In this document: in pieces, positions 1 to 6,470 of the stretch
Layout: each line of letters begins with the position of its first letter
How positions within the stretch are numbered: the stretch's first letter is position 1
DNA from: Lachnospiraceae bacterium UBA1753
Lineage (GTDB): Bacteria; Bacillota; Clostridia; Lachnospirales; Lachnospiraceae
Assembly (NCBI GenBank): GCA_002317595.1
Contig: DCHL01000097.1
Location: 1,171 to 10,911 of the forward strand
Reading direction: 5' to 3'
DNA: 9,741 nt
The notes under the pieces: model-generated
Database searches by the model: none
What the model was told of the DNA's origin: nothing
Seen by the model: the letters and a program-made list of their open reading frames with translations, nothing else
Made by a program: the position numbers and the translations under genes

Positions 1-11
1 TAAGCAGAAAT

Positions 12-163
12 TATGTGCTTTAGCCTCAATCGTACAATCCGCACATACCCAAAGAAACTTTCCTTATGTGCTCCGGCACAGCACCTCCGATTCGCACATA
101 AACGCACAAAACAGAAACTGAATAATATATGTGCTTTAGCCCAAGCCACCTCATCCGCACATA
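12..163. repeat. Three 36-bp palindrome-ended repeat units
   Basis: Three units at 12-47, 65-100 and 128-163 are each exactly 36 bp. Each begins TATGTGC and ends GCACATA, a perfect 7-bp inverted repeat. Units 1 and 3 also share 14 bases at the left (TATGTGCTTTAGCC) and 10 at the right (TCCGCACATA), while the middle differs. Across all three units 21 of 36 positions are identical. The spacers are 17 and 27 bp, and an AGAAA or AGAAACT tract precedes each unit (6-10, 53-59, 113-119). A lone right arm GCACATA lies at 184-190. The layout resembles intergenic REP-like palindromes or a protein-binding array. The function is unknown, and the array may continue beyond the left edge. Confidence 0.7.
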
Positions 164-169
164 ACACTA

Positions 170-214
170 CCGCAGGATGCCTCGCACATAAAAAACTGCC
201 GCAGGATGCCTCGC
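170..214. repeat. 16-bp direct repeat pair
   Basis: CCGCAGGATGCCTCGC occurs at 170-185 and again at 199-214, 29 bp apart. The second copy forms the left arm of the terminator stem, so the first looks like a duplicated fragment of that stem. The intervening bases contain the orphan GCACATA arm and the A-tract. Confidence 0.7.
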
Positions 215-241
215 GTTCAACCACGAAGCATCTGCGGCAGT
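190..241 (-). terminator. Rho-independent terminator of the diguanylate cyclase gene
   Basis: On the minus strand, ACTGCCGCAG (232-241) pairs with CTGCGGCAGT (195-204). After a one-base bulge, ATGC (228-231) pairs with GCAT (206-209). A run of T residues (complement of 190-195) follows at once. It lies 14 bp beyond the stop codon of the minus-strand gene ending at 255, as expected for its terminator. Confidence 0.8.
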
Positions 242-254
242 ACAACCACTTAAT

Positions 255-1298
255 TTAGAAATCCTCTCTTGCAACAACCTTATTTCTTCCAGTATTCTTC
301 GCCCTGTACAGAGCCTCATCACATCTGGCGACATATCCCTTGTAATCACCACCCTCGTAGGAGATGACTCCAATGGAAATGGTCACAGGGCAGACACCTG
401 TATCCAGGTGCTCTATACGGCTTCTTATTGTCTCAGCGACATTTCTTGCCCTTGCAGGTCCACAGCCAGGGAGAATCACAAGGAACTCCTCTCCACCCCA
501 TCTGATACAGTAATCGGTGGCGCGTGTACTGCTGAATACCACCTCGATAACCTGCCTGAGCACTGAGTCTCCTGCAATGTGTCCGTAAGTGTCGTTGACC
601 TTCTTGAAATGATCTATGTCAAGAAGGAGCATTCCTGTAGGAACCGGGATGCTCTCGTTGAAATTGACAGCATTCTCGTCCGTGATGTCCTCAATGATGT
701 ATCTGTTGTAGGCACCTGTTAGCATGTCATATCTCGACATTCTCTCAAGCTTATTTACTACAACATAGTGCTCATAGTAGACACCCTGCATAAAATACTG
801 GATTGCACAGATTGCAACAACACACGGAATCCCCAGCGACAGCATCTGGTCAAGGCTCTCGTAGTGATTAAACGAGTTGGATACCAGAATATTGCCAATG
901 ACCAGCGCATGGAATATCGTCGCCCATTTAAAGGGTGCAATGAAACCCATCGCCAGGAACATGAGGTGCATAATGATGAACCCCTCAACCGCATGACTCT
1001 TATCTGGCAGGAAATAGATTGCAGCAATCGTATTCCACATGATAGCGTGTATAACCAGGTAAGATGCAGGTACCATGATGCGGTAATCCTTGGTCCGTCC
1101 ATAAAGGATAAGGTAAATAATCATCGGAACCAGTATGATGAATCGCGGAAGCATTGTCTCCCACGCAATACGCCCAAAGAGCTGGCAGTCAGACACAAAG
1201 TATGTCATACTTGCCAAGGAAGAGAAAATCACAACAGATAGTGAAAACTTCCTGTAGAATTCATATTTGGATTGATAAAATTTCTGGTCAAGTACCAT
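255..1298 (-). CDS. Membrane diguanylate cyclase (GGDEF domain)
   Basis: This 347-residue protein is predicted to make the second messenger c-di-GMP from two GTP at the inner face of the membrane. About six hydrophobic helices occupy residues 17-176 (roughly 18-37, 50-67, 73-97, 104-123, 126-143 and 152-174) and probably form a sensory or anchoring domain. The GGDEF domain covers about 185-345. It shows DMLTGAYNR near 191-199, the metal-binding LLDIDHFKKVND (D227), the signature GGEEF at 268-272 and the ALYRAKNTGRN motif near 329-339. RATD (259-262) lies exactly five residues before GGEEF and fits the RxxD inhibitory I-site, so product feedback is likely. The start is an ATG with GGAG (1305-1308) six bases upstream. 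No EAL or HD-GYP domain is present. The signal sensed cannot be told. Confidence in the activity is high because the active-site motif is intact. Confidence 0.93.
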   Translation of the reverse strand: MVLDQKFYQSKYEFYRKFSLSVVIFSSLASMTYFVSDCQLFGRIAWETMLPRFIILVPMIIYLILYGRTKDYRIMVPASYLVIHAIMWNTIAAIYFLPDKSHAVEGFIIMHLMFLAMGFIAPFKWATIFHALVIGNILVSNSFNHYESLDQMLSLGIPCVVAICAIQYFMQGVYYEHYVVVNKLERMSRYDMLTGAYNRYIIEDITDENAVNFNESIPVPTGMLLLDIDHFKKVNDTYGHIAGDSVLRQVIEVVFSSTRATDYCIRWGGEEFLVILPGCGPARARNVAETIRSRIEHLDTGVCPVTISIGVISYEGGDYKGYVARCDEALYRAKNTGRNKVVAREDF

Positions 1299-1329
1299 AT
1301 ATCGCTCCTTTTTTTACAATATCGCGAAT

Positions 1330-1335
1330 ATTATA
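1330..1335 (-). promoter_or_regulatory. Candidate -10 box for the diguanylate cyclase gene
   Basis: The minus strand reads TATAAT here, 31 bp before the start codon at 1298. No good -35 hexamer stands 16-18 bp upstream, so this is only a partial promoter match. The palindrome at 1357-1376 lies just upstream of it. Confidence 0.4.
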
Positions 1336-1356
1336 CCGACAATTTGTGATAAAATG

Positions 1357-1376
1357 TTGTACTAAATTAAGTACAA
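1357..1376. promoter_or_regulatory. 20-bp palindrome, candidate operator
   Basis: TTGTACTAAATTAAGTACAA is a perfect inverted repeat with 7-bp arms (TTGTACT/AGTACAA) and a 6-bp AT centre. It lies in the gap between the divergent diguanylate cyclase and acetyltransferase genes. Its size and symmetry fit a dimeric repressor site. The right arm contains TACAAT, close to a -10 box for plus-strand transcription. The binding protein is unknown, and the stem is not followed by a T-run, which argues against a terminator. Confidence 0.45.
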
Positions 1377-1423
1377 TAAAATACAAATTCAGTTTTGCTG
1401 TATTGAGGACAGGTGTACGAAAT

Positions 1424-1486
1424 ATGAATTACAAGATAAGAAAAAAGAAACAGAGGGTAGCAGAACTATATGAAGCTTCAACTTAG
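1424..1486 (+). CDS. Possible 20-residue basic leader peptide
   Basis: An ATG at 1424 opens a 20-codon ORF with a Lys/Arg-rich start (MNYKIRKKKQR) and a stop at 1484-1486. It overlaps the first 17 bases of the acetyltransferase gene in another frame. An AGG at 1411-1413 stands 10 bases upstream, so initiation is possible. Its stop just past the downstream start would permit translational coupling. No family is recognised. Chance is quite possible, since the A-rich tract could simply carry an accidental frame. Confidence 0.25.
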   Translation: MNYKIRKKKQRVAELYEAST

Positions 1487-1916
1487 GATACTACGCGCAA
1501 CAGAATTATGGCAGCAGACAGGTGCCTACTCCGTGAGAATTCAAGGAATGGGCAGACAGCATCACATCCCGCTTGAGCGGGAGTTTGACGAACATGACGG
1601 ACCCGACACGAAATACATCGTACTGCTGGATGACGAGTACCCCATAGCCACCTGCAGGATATATGAAACAGACGAAAAGTCTGTCATGGTGGGCCGCGTG
1701 GTAGTGCTGCCCGAATACCGCGGTCAGGGGCTTGGCAAGCTGACTATTGAAGAAGCGGAGAAATGGATTAGGGAACTCGGCTACGGCAGGATTCTGCTCG
1801 AGAGCCGTATCGGCAAGGTTGCCTTCTATGAGAAAATGGGATATGTCGCCGATTACTCAAGCGAGATTCACGGCGACACCTTCGACTGCATATCAATGCA
1901 AAAGCATCTTGATTAA
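1470..1916 (+). CDS. GNAT-family N-acetyltransferase
   Basis: This 148-residue cytosolic protein has the GNAT fold typical of enzymes that move an acetyl group from acetyl-CoA to an amine. Strand beta-4 and the pyrophosphate-binding loop are clear as GRVVVLPEYRGQGLGK (residues 75-90), matching the R/QxxGxG/A signature at RGQGLG. The C-terminal part has LESRIGKVAFYEKMGYV (110-126), a typical motif B region. The length is normal for a single-domain member. The ATG at 1470 is the first in frame after an in-frame stop at 1458-1460. The nearest ribosome site, AGAGGG (1452-1457), is 12 bases away, rather far, so the short upstream ORF could matter for its translation. The gene is monocistronic, with a hairpin and T-run at 1952-1971. 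The substrate (small molecule or protein N-terminus) cannot be inferred. Confidence 0.88.
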   Translation: MKLQLRILRATELWQQTGAYSVRIQGMGRQHHIPLEREFDEHDGPDTKYIVLLDDEYPIATCRIYETDEKSVMVGRVVVLPEYRGQGLGKLTIEEAEKWIRELGYGRILLESRIGKVAFYEKMGYVADYSSEIHGDTFDCISMQKHLD

Positions 1917-1951
1917 ATTAAAGTATCTTGATTATTTTTCTATTCAAATTC

Positions 1952-1971
1952 AAAAATGCTTCGCATTTTTT
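1952..1971. terminator. Bidirectional intrinsic terminator
   Basis: AAAAATGC (1952-1959), a TTC loop and GCATTTTT (1963-1970) form a perfect 8-bp stem flanked by A- and T-runs. Read either way it gives a short hairpin ending in U residues. It lies 35 bp after the acetyltransferase stop and could also end minus-strand transcripts from the acyltransferase gene. Confidence 0.7.
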
Positions 1972-1983
1972 CATTAAAGAATT

Positions 1984-2066
1984 GCAACTTCGTTGCGTAT
2001 GCTTCGGGGAGTGAACCCCGAAGCAACAAGCTTCACCCCAGAGCTAAAGCTTAGGGGTGAAGCTTG
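1984..2066. repeat. Three further consecutive hairpins
   Basis: Three perfect inverted repeats follow the terminator with almost no gap. GCAAC/GTTGC has a TTC loop (1984-1996). TGCTTCGGGG/CCCCGAAGCA has a six-base loop (2000-2025). A 13-bp stem, CAAGCTTCACCCC/GGGGTGAAGCTTG, spans 2027-2066. The last one contains the stop codon and final codons of the acyltransferase gene in its loop and right arm. Together with 1952-1971 they fill the convergent gap with structure. They may block read-through in both directions, or be remains of a palindromic element. Confidence 0.7.
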
Positions 2067-3081
2067 AATTCTTTACATAATTGAAAACCGACACCATCAT
2101 CCAGTCCGTGATGAGCACGAACAGTAATATAGCAAGAACACATGCTGGCACCGATTTTCCCAGCACAGGGTAAAAAATAAGGTATCCAACGTACAGGCCG
2201 GGAGCCTGGAACAAGTAGATATAGAGATTATTTTTCACAATCCACTCATTTGCCTTTGTAGCCTCAAATCTTCTGACGGCTGCAAGCTCATCAAGACCCA
2301 TCGCAAGAATCACAAAGAACACAGGAATCATCACTCTCAGGACACAGGCCACGATGTAGTATTCTGCAATAAGCTGAGCTGCCAGAACACATACAGCAAG
2401 AGCGATTGCAGAAACAGAAATTTTTACCCCTGTTCCCATCTTCTCTTTCAAGTCATCAGCCACATAGAAAAATGCAGCCCCAGTAAAGTACTCCAAGATG
2501 TGAATGTCAATCTGACTGATCTTATAGAAATCAACACCCGCAAGACCAAAATGCGCGATGAAGAAGAATATCAGTGCAGCCACGGCGCCAAGCAGGATTC
2601 GCTCCCTAATAAGCAGCCCCCTGCACAATATCCAAATTAGAACAACCCAGAACAGCATGAGCAGAAACCAGTTCACATCTGCAAACCGGCCAAGCAGCAT
2701 TGCCTTGTAGCCATCGATGAGAGATGTCCCCTTGTCACGCCCGAAAACGGGAATGTCGAGGAGTGTGTAGAGCGGAACCACCCACAGCGCACCGTAGACA
2801 AAGCAGGGGACAAGTAGCCTCAGCGCCCTCTTTTTAATCAGTTCCACCGTGCCATATTTTTTCCTCTGAAGCGAAAGTTGAAACAGGAATCCCGCTGCAA
2901 ACACGAAGATGGGAAGGCATGCCACGTCAAAAAAATTATAGATGAAGATTGCAACAGCGCTCTCATGGTCTGCGCGCATTGGCCAGAAAATATTGTTACC
3001 CCAGAACAGGATGCAGTGGGCAATCATGACCATGAACATGGCTACCGTTTTCATCAGGTCAATGTAATCATATTTTTTCAT
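2044..3081 (-). CDS. Acyltransferase family 3 membrane protein (sugar O-acyltransferase)
   Basis: This 345-residue multi-pass membrane protein belongs to the type-3 acyltransferase family, which transfers acetyl or other acyl groups from the cytoplasm to sugars of exopolysaccharide, O-antigen or peptidoglycan. The family hallmark is at the N-terminus: YIDLMKTVAMFMVMIAHC (6-23), with the conserved catalytic-type His at H22 in helix 1. Next come FFDVACLPIFVFAAGFLF (50-67), the basic loop KKRALRLLVP (83-92) and about eight more helices to residue 334. The length is normal. The ATG has GGGG (3093-3096) about 11 bases upstream. It lies downstream of the aminotransferase terminator, so it may have its own weak promoter or rely on read-through. 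The last residues SSFTPKL are encoded within a palindrome, suggesting a recently changed C-terminus. It could modify the amino sugar made by its neighbours or the finished polymer. The exact acceptor is unknown. Confidence 0.87.
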   Translation of the reverse strand: MKKYDYIDLMKTVAMFMVMIAHCILFWGNNIFWPMRADHESAVAIFIYNFFDVACLPIFVFAAGFLFQLSLQRKKYGTVELIKKRALRLLVPCFVYGALWVVPLYTLLDIPVFGRDKGTSLIDGYKAMLLGRFADVNWFLLMLFWVVLIWILCRGLLIRERILLGAVAALIFFFIAHFGLAGVDFYKISQIDIHILEYFTGAAFFYVADDLKEKMGTGVKISVSAIALAVCVLAAQLIAEYYIVACVLRVMIPVFFVILAMGLDELAAVRRFEATKANEWIVKNNLYIYLFQAPGLYVGYLIFYPVLGKSVPACVLAILLFVLITDWMMVSVFNYVKNSSFTPKL

Positions 3082-3138
3082 CAGTAGAATATCCCCTTTA
3101 TCTCAATTAGCAACACACGCTGCAGGGCGCGCAAACTC

Positions 3139-3170
3139 AAAAAGTCGCCACGCTGAAGAAGCGCGGCGAC
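3139..3170 (-). terminator. Rho-independent terminator of the aminotransferase gene
   Basis: On the minus strand GTCGCCGCGCT and AGCGTGGCGAC form an 11-bp stem with one G-T wobble and a five-base loop (3144-3170). Five T residues follow (complement of 3139-3143). It starts eight bases after the stop codon at 3178-3180. It should end most transcripts of the dehydratase-aminotransferase unit before the acyltransferase gene. Confidence 0.88.
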
Positions 3171-3177
3171 CACAGAA

Positions 3178-4425
3178 TTACTCAAAACACTTTCTGACAG
3201 CTGCAATAATGACAGCCTGCTCTTCGGGTGTCATCTTGTTGTCTGAAGGCAGGCAGAGTCCTCTGTCAAAGATGTCCATTCCGACATCCACCTTCTCACC
3301 AGCGATGTAGGCATTCGTCTGCGCTCTTCCATCTCCGTCTTCTGTGATGAAGGGATTGTTTCTGTAGATGGGCTGCATATGCATGGGCTTCCAGATTGGA
3401 CGTCCTTCTGCGTTCACAGCAGCGATTGCCTCAAGAATCTCTGTCGGGCAGCTCTTGCCAGGCTCAGAGATATACAGTGCCTCAGTCTCAGAGCGGACCT
3501 GCCTGCACATACCCTCTGCATCAATAATCATGCATGACAGCCAGTAATTGGGAACAGCCACGCCCTCATTAAGTGGATTCATGGTGACAGGCAGACCCTT
3601 GAAGCCTTCCTTGTAGCGCTCATAAATCGCCTTCTTCTGGGCGATGTGCTCCTCAAGGTGAGGATACTGACCTCTCACAACACCTGCGATAACATTGCTC
3701 ATGCGGTAGTTGTAGCCAAGCTCCTCATGCTGATACCAGGGAGCTGCCTCGCGGGCCTGAGTAGACCACTTTCTGACCTTCTCAGCTTGCGCCTTATCGT
3801 TAGTCAGGAGCATTCCGCCCGCTGAACCGGTAATAATCTTGTTTCCATTGAAGCTGATGATGCCGACATCGCCAAAGCTTCCTGTCTGCTGCCCCTTGTA
3901 GGTTGCGCCCAGGGACTCTGCAGCATCCTCAACGATCACTGCGCCGTGCTTATCACACACAGCCCTGATCTCATCAATCTTGCCAGGAGTACCATAGAGA
4001 TGTGCAACAACTACTACCTTGACATCGGGATATATCTCAAATGCCTTCTCAAGAGCAACCGGGTCCATATTCCAGGTGTCATATTCTGTATCGATGAATA
4101 CGGGAATTCCTCCCTCGTATACTACAGGGTTTACCGTCGCGTCAAAGGTCACATCAGAGCAGAATACATAGTCTCCTCTCTTTACGCCAGCGAGCTTGAC
4201 AGCCATATGAAGGGCTGCAGTTCCTGATGCAAGAGCCACGGAATACTTGCATCCGATCTTCTCACATGTGATGCGCTCAACCTCGTTAAGGTTCTTGCCT
4301 ATTGTTGACATCCAGTTTGTATCATAGGCCTCTTTAATATACTCAAGCTCCTCACCATGCATTGTAGGTGATGAAAGCCATACTTTATTCTCAAGTCTCA
4401 TATTCTCAAGTCTTTTTATATCCAT
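3178..4425 (-). CDS. PLP-dependent sugar aminotransferase (DegT/EpsN/PglE type)
   Basis: This 415-residue enzyme is a pyridoxal-phosphate nucleotide-sugar aminotransferase, expected to put an amino group on C4 of a 4-keto-6-deoxy sugar. Counting from the chosen start, the core shows the family opening WLSSPTMHGEELEYIKEAYDTNW (residues 16-38), SGTAALH (67-73), VEDAAESLG (165-173) and the cofactor lysine K196 in SFNGNKIITGSAGG. It also has GYNYRMSN (237-244) and GRPIWKPMHMQP (341-352), close to EpsN of Bacillus. The longest open frame starts three codons earlier at GTG (4432-4434), but AGAAGG (4434-4439) would overlap that codon. It stands eight bases before the ATG at 4423-4425, so the ATG is preferred. 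The upstream neighbour, 48 bp away, is the matching 4,6-dehydratase, so a UDP-4-amino-4,6-dideoxy-GlcNAc product is the best guess. The exact sugar stereochemistry is not certain. Confidence 0.92.
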   Translation of the reverse strand: MDIKRLENMRLENKVWLSSPTMHGEELEYIKEAYDTNWMSTIGKNLNEVERITCEKIGCKYSVALASGTAALHMAVKLAGVKRGDYVFCSDVTFDATVNPVVYEGGIPVFIDTEYDTWNMDPVALEKAFEIYPDVKVVVVAHLYGTPGKIDEIRAVCDKHGAVIVEDAAESLGATYKGQQTGSFGDVGIISFNGNKIITGSAGGMLLTNDKAQAEKVRKWSTQAREAAPWYQHEELGYNYRMSNVIAGVVRGQYPHLEEHIAQKKAIYERYKEGFKGLPVTMNPLNEGVAVPNYWLSCMIIDAEGMCRQVRSETEALYISEPGKSCPTEILEAIAAVNAEGRPIWKPMHMQPIYRNNPFITEDGDGRAQTNAYIAGEKVDVGMDIFDRGLCLPSDNKMTPEEQAVIIAAVRKCFE

Positions 4426-4433
4426 GTCATTCA

Positions 4434-4439
4434 CCTTCT
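4434..4439 (-). promoter_or_regulatory. Ribosome binding site deciding the aminotransferase start
   Basis: The minus strand reads AGAAGG here, eight bases before the ATG at 4423-4425. Its last base is the first base of the alternative GTG codon, which therefore cannot use this site. Confidence 0.7.
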
Positions 4440-4473
4440 TTCAATGAATACCCTGCTTTGTCCAATGCAGTTC

Positions 4474-6357
4474 TTACTGCTGTCCGTCAGCAGCCTGTCT
4501 CTCTTCAGGCGTCATGTATGTGGGAACGAGCTCCTTGATCCATTCCCGGACATCAGCCGCCTCATCCTTCGACTCTTCCTTGAGGCGCTCAAGCTTCTCA
4601 AAGAATTCCTTCTCGTCAAACTCAATAGGTCTGCCGATATGGATGAGCTTGTTGGCCGTATCTCTCATACCCTCTTCCTCCATAAGGAGCTCCTCGTAGA
4701 GCTTCTCACCGGGGCGAAGGCCTGTAAACTTAATCTCAATATCCTCACCAGGCACGTAACCCGAAAGTCTGATAAGGTTCTTGGCAAGGTCCAGAATCTT
4801 AACAGGGTCTCCCATGTCGAGAATGAAGATCTCACCGCCCCTTGCATAGGCGCCAGCCTGAAGTACCAGCGACACTGCCTCGGGAATAGTCATGAAGTAT
4901 CTGATGATATCGGGGTGCGTGACAGTTACGGGTCCACCCGCTTCAATCTGCTTCTTGAACAGAGGAATTACCGAGCCGTTCGAGCCGAGTACATTTCCGA
5001 ATCTAACGGCGACAAACTCAGTGTCACTCTTATCGTTGTACGCCTGGATGATCATCTCACAGATACGCTTTGTGGCTCCCATGATGTTGGTGGGATTAAC
5101 CGCCTTGTCAGTGGAGATCATTACGAACTTCTTGACTCCATTTGCGGCTGCAGCCTGGGCAGTCTTCCAGGTACCCATGACATTGTTCTTGATGGCCTCA
5201 TTTGGCGAATCCTCCATAAGGGGCACATGCTTGTGAGCTGCCGCATGATATACGATATCAGGCTTATACTTGGAAAAAATATCCTCCATACGCTTTGTGT
5301 TACGCACAGAAGCGATGAGTACCACCAGGTTGAGCTCAGGGTGCTTAAGCTTTAATTCCTGCTGAATATCGTAAGCGCAGTTCTCGTAGATATCCACTAC
5401 GATGAGCTGCTTGGGATTCTTGGTTGCAATCTGTCGGCAGAGCTCTGAACCGATAGAACCGCCGCCGCCTGTGATAAGAACAACCTTTCCATTCACGTAG
5501 TTCATGATTGAATCAAGGTCTACCTGGATGGGATCCCTTCCAAGAAGGTCCACAACGCTGACCTTGCGAAGCTGCGATACATTGACCTCTCCGTTAACCA
5601 GCTGATAGATTCCGGGAAGAGTCTTCAGCTCGCACTTTGTCTCCTTGCAGATATCAAGGATTTCCTTCTGCTCCTTCTTAGACAGCGAAGGAAGTGCGAT
5701 GATGATCTCATCAATATCATACTGTGCGGCATACTCGATGATGTCATTCCTATTGCCCACAACCTTCACTCCGTGGATATAGTTGCCAATCTTCTTGGGG
5801 TCATCATCGATAACGCACATCACGTTCTTCTTGATGTACTTGCTTGTATTCATCTCACGAATAAGCGAGTTGCCGGCTTCTCCGGCTCCAATTACCATGA
5901 CATTCCTGTTCACGGCCTTCTGTGTGCGCTTCTCGACCCAGGTCCTGAAGAGCCTGTAGGCAAATCTACTGGTGATCACAAGAAGAAGCAGACACATTCC
6001 GTACAGGAAATAGAAGCTTCGCGGCATCCTGTAATTCAGCAGGTGCATTCCGATGGCCTGGACTACAGCAGAAATCACACAGGCCTCAACCGTGCTTGCC
6101 ATCTCCGTAGTACCCGCATACGACCACAGACTGGTATACAGGTGAAACAGGTAAAAAATAAAAATTGTAAGTACGATGTTAATCGGCAGATAACGCCAGA
6201 TCATTTCAATCCAGAGCTTGTTGGTGATAGCCTGATAGCTCAGATCAAAACGCATAAGCAGTCCCAGCGCTGAGGCTGCGGCAATTGCAAATATATCATA
6301 TAGAATCAGGCCCGTCCTTCTAATGAACAGTGCTCTGTTTTTAACCAATTTCTTCAT
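4474..6357 (-). CDS. Membrane UDP-sugar 4,6-dehydratase (PglF/CapD/FlaA1 type)
   Basis: This 627-residue protein matches the long membrane-bound dehydratases (PglF, WbpM, CapD) that turn UDP-GlcNAc into the 4-keto-6-deoxy sugar. Four helices lie within residues 14-136. A first Rossmann-type domain follows with VIGAGEAG (155-162), then the catalytic short-chain dehydrogenase domain with TGGGGSIG (296-303) for NAD(P). The active-site region is STDKAVNPTNIMGATKR (415-431). There T-D-K and a Met (M426) with K430 replace the usual Tyr-Lys pair, as is normal for this subgroup. RFGNVLGSNGS and GLRPGEKLYEEL follow. An in-frame TTG start at 6373-6375 would add six residues. The ATG at 6355-6357 is preferred because GGA (6364-6366) stands six bases upstream. 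The downstream aminotransferase probably shares its transcript. Bacillosamine-type and capsule precursor synthesis both fit. Confidence 0.94.
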   Translation of the reverse strand: MKKLVKNRALFIRRTGLILYDIFAIAAASALGLLMRFDLSYQAITNKLWIEMIWRYLPINIVLTIFIFYLFHLYTSLWSYAGTTEMASTVEACVISAVVQAIGMHLLNYRMPRSFYFLYGMCLLLLVITSRFAYRLFRTWVEKRTQKAVNRNVMVIGAGEAGNSLIREMNTSKYIKKNVMCVIDDDPKKIGNYIHGVKVVGNRNDIIEYAAQYDIDEIIIALPSLSKKEQKEILDICKETKCELKTLPGIYQLVNGEVNVSQLRKVSVVDLLGRDPIQVDLDSIMNYVNGKVVLITGGGGSIGSELCRQIATKNPKQLIVVDIYENCAYDIQQELKLKHPELNLVVLIASVRNTKRMEDIFSKYKPDIVYHAAAHKHVPLMEDSPNEAIKNNVMGTWKTAQAAAANGVKKFVMISTDKAVNPTNIMGATKRICEMIIQAYNDKSDTEFVAVRFGNVLGSNGSVIPLFKKQIEAGGPVTVTHPDIIRYFMTIPEAVSLVLQAGAYARGGEIFILDMGDPVKILDLAKNLIRLSGYVPGEDIEIKFTGLRPGEKLYEELLMEEEGMRDTANKLIHIGRPIEFDEKEFFEKLERLKEESKDEAADVREWIKELVPTYMTPEERQAADGQQ

Positions 6358-6406
6358 GTCTGTTCCATTCTTCAAAAACTTCTGTGATGCACTTCATCAA
6401 ACAGAT

Positions 6407-6415
6407 ATTATAACA
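6407..6415 (-). promoter_or_regulatory. Extended -10 promoter for the dehydratase operon
   Basis: The minus strand reads TGTTATAAT, a perfect TGnTATAAT extended -10 element, 50 bp before the ATG at 6357. No clear -35 is seen, which is usual for extended -10 promoters. It would start transcription near 6400 and drive the dehydratase and aminotransferase, in addition to any read-through from the upstream polymerase gene. Confidence 0.55.
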
Positions 6416-6470
6416 TCAAATGAAAGATAATACCATAAGTAGTGCCATGAAGAAGAGAAATATCACATAT

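Noticed and set aside
12..163. CRISPR array
   Set aside because: The units are 36 bp, but their cores differ and the spacers (17 and 27 bp) are too short and uneven. No cas gene is present.
13..258. 81-codon plus-strand ORF over the left repeats
   Set aside because: It runs through the 36-bp repeats and the terminator stem, has no ribosome site, and its sequence has no protein-like pattern. It reflects the repeats.
768..1241. 157-codon plus-strand ORF opposite the diguanylate cyclase
   Set aside because: It is fully antisense to a gene with clear motifs, lacks a ribosome site and has no recognisable domain.
4444..5355. 303-codon plus-strand ORF opposite the dehydratase
   Set aside because: It is long but antisense to a convincing dehydratase. 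Open antisense frames are common opposite codon-biased genes, and it has no domain pattern.
5773..6273. 166-codon plus-strand ORF opposite the dehydratase N-terminus
   Set aside because: It is antisense to the membrane and first Rossmann parts of the dehydratase, with no membrane pattern or motif of its own.
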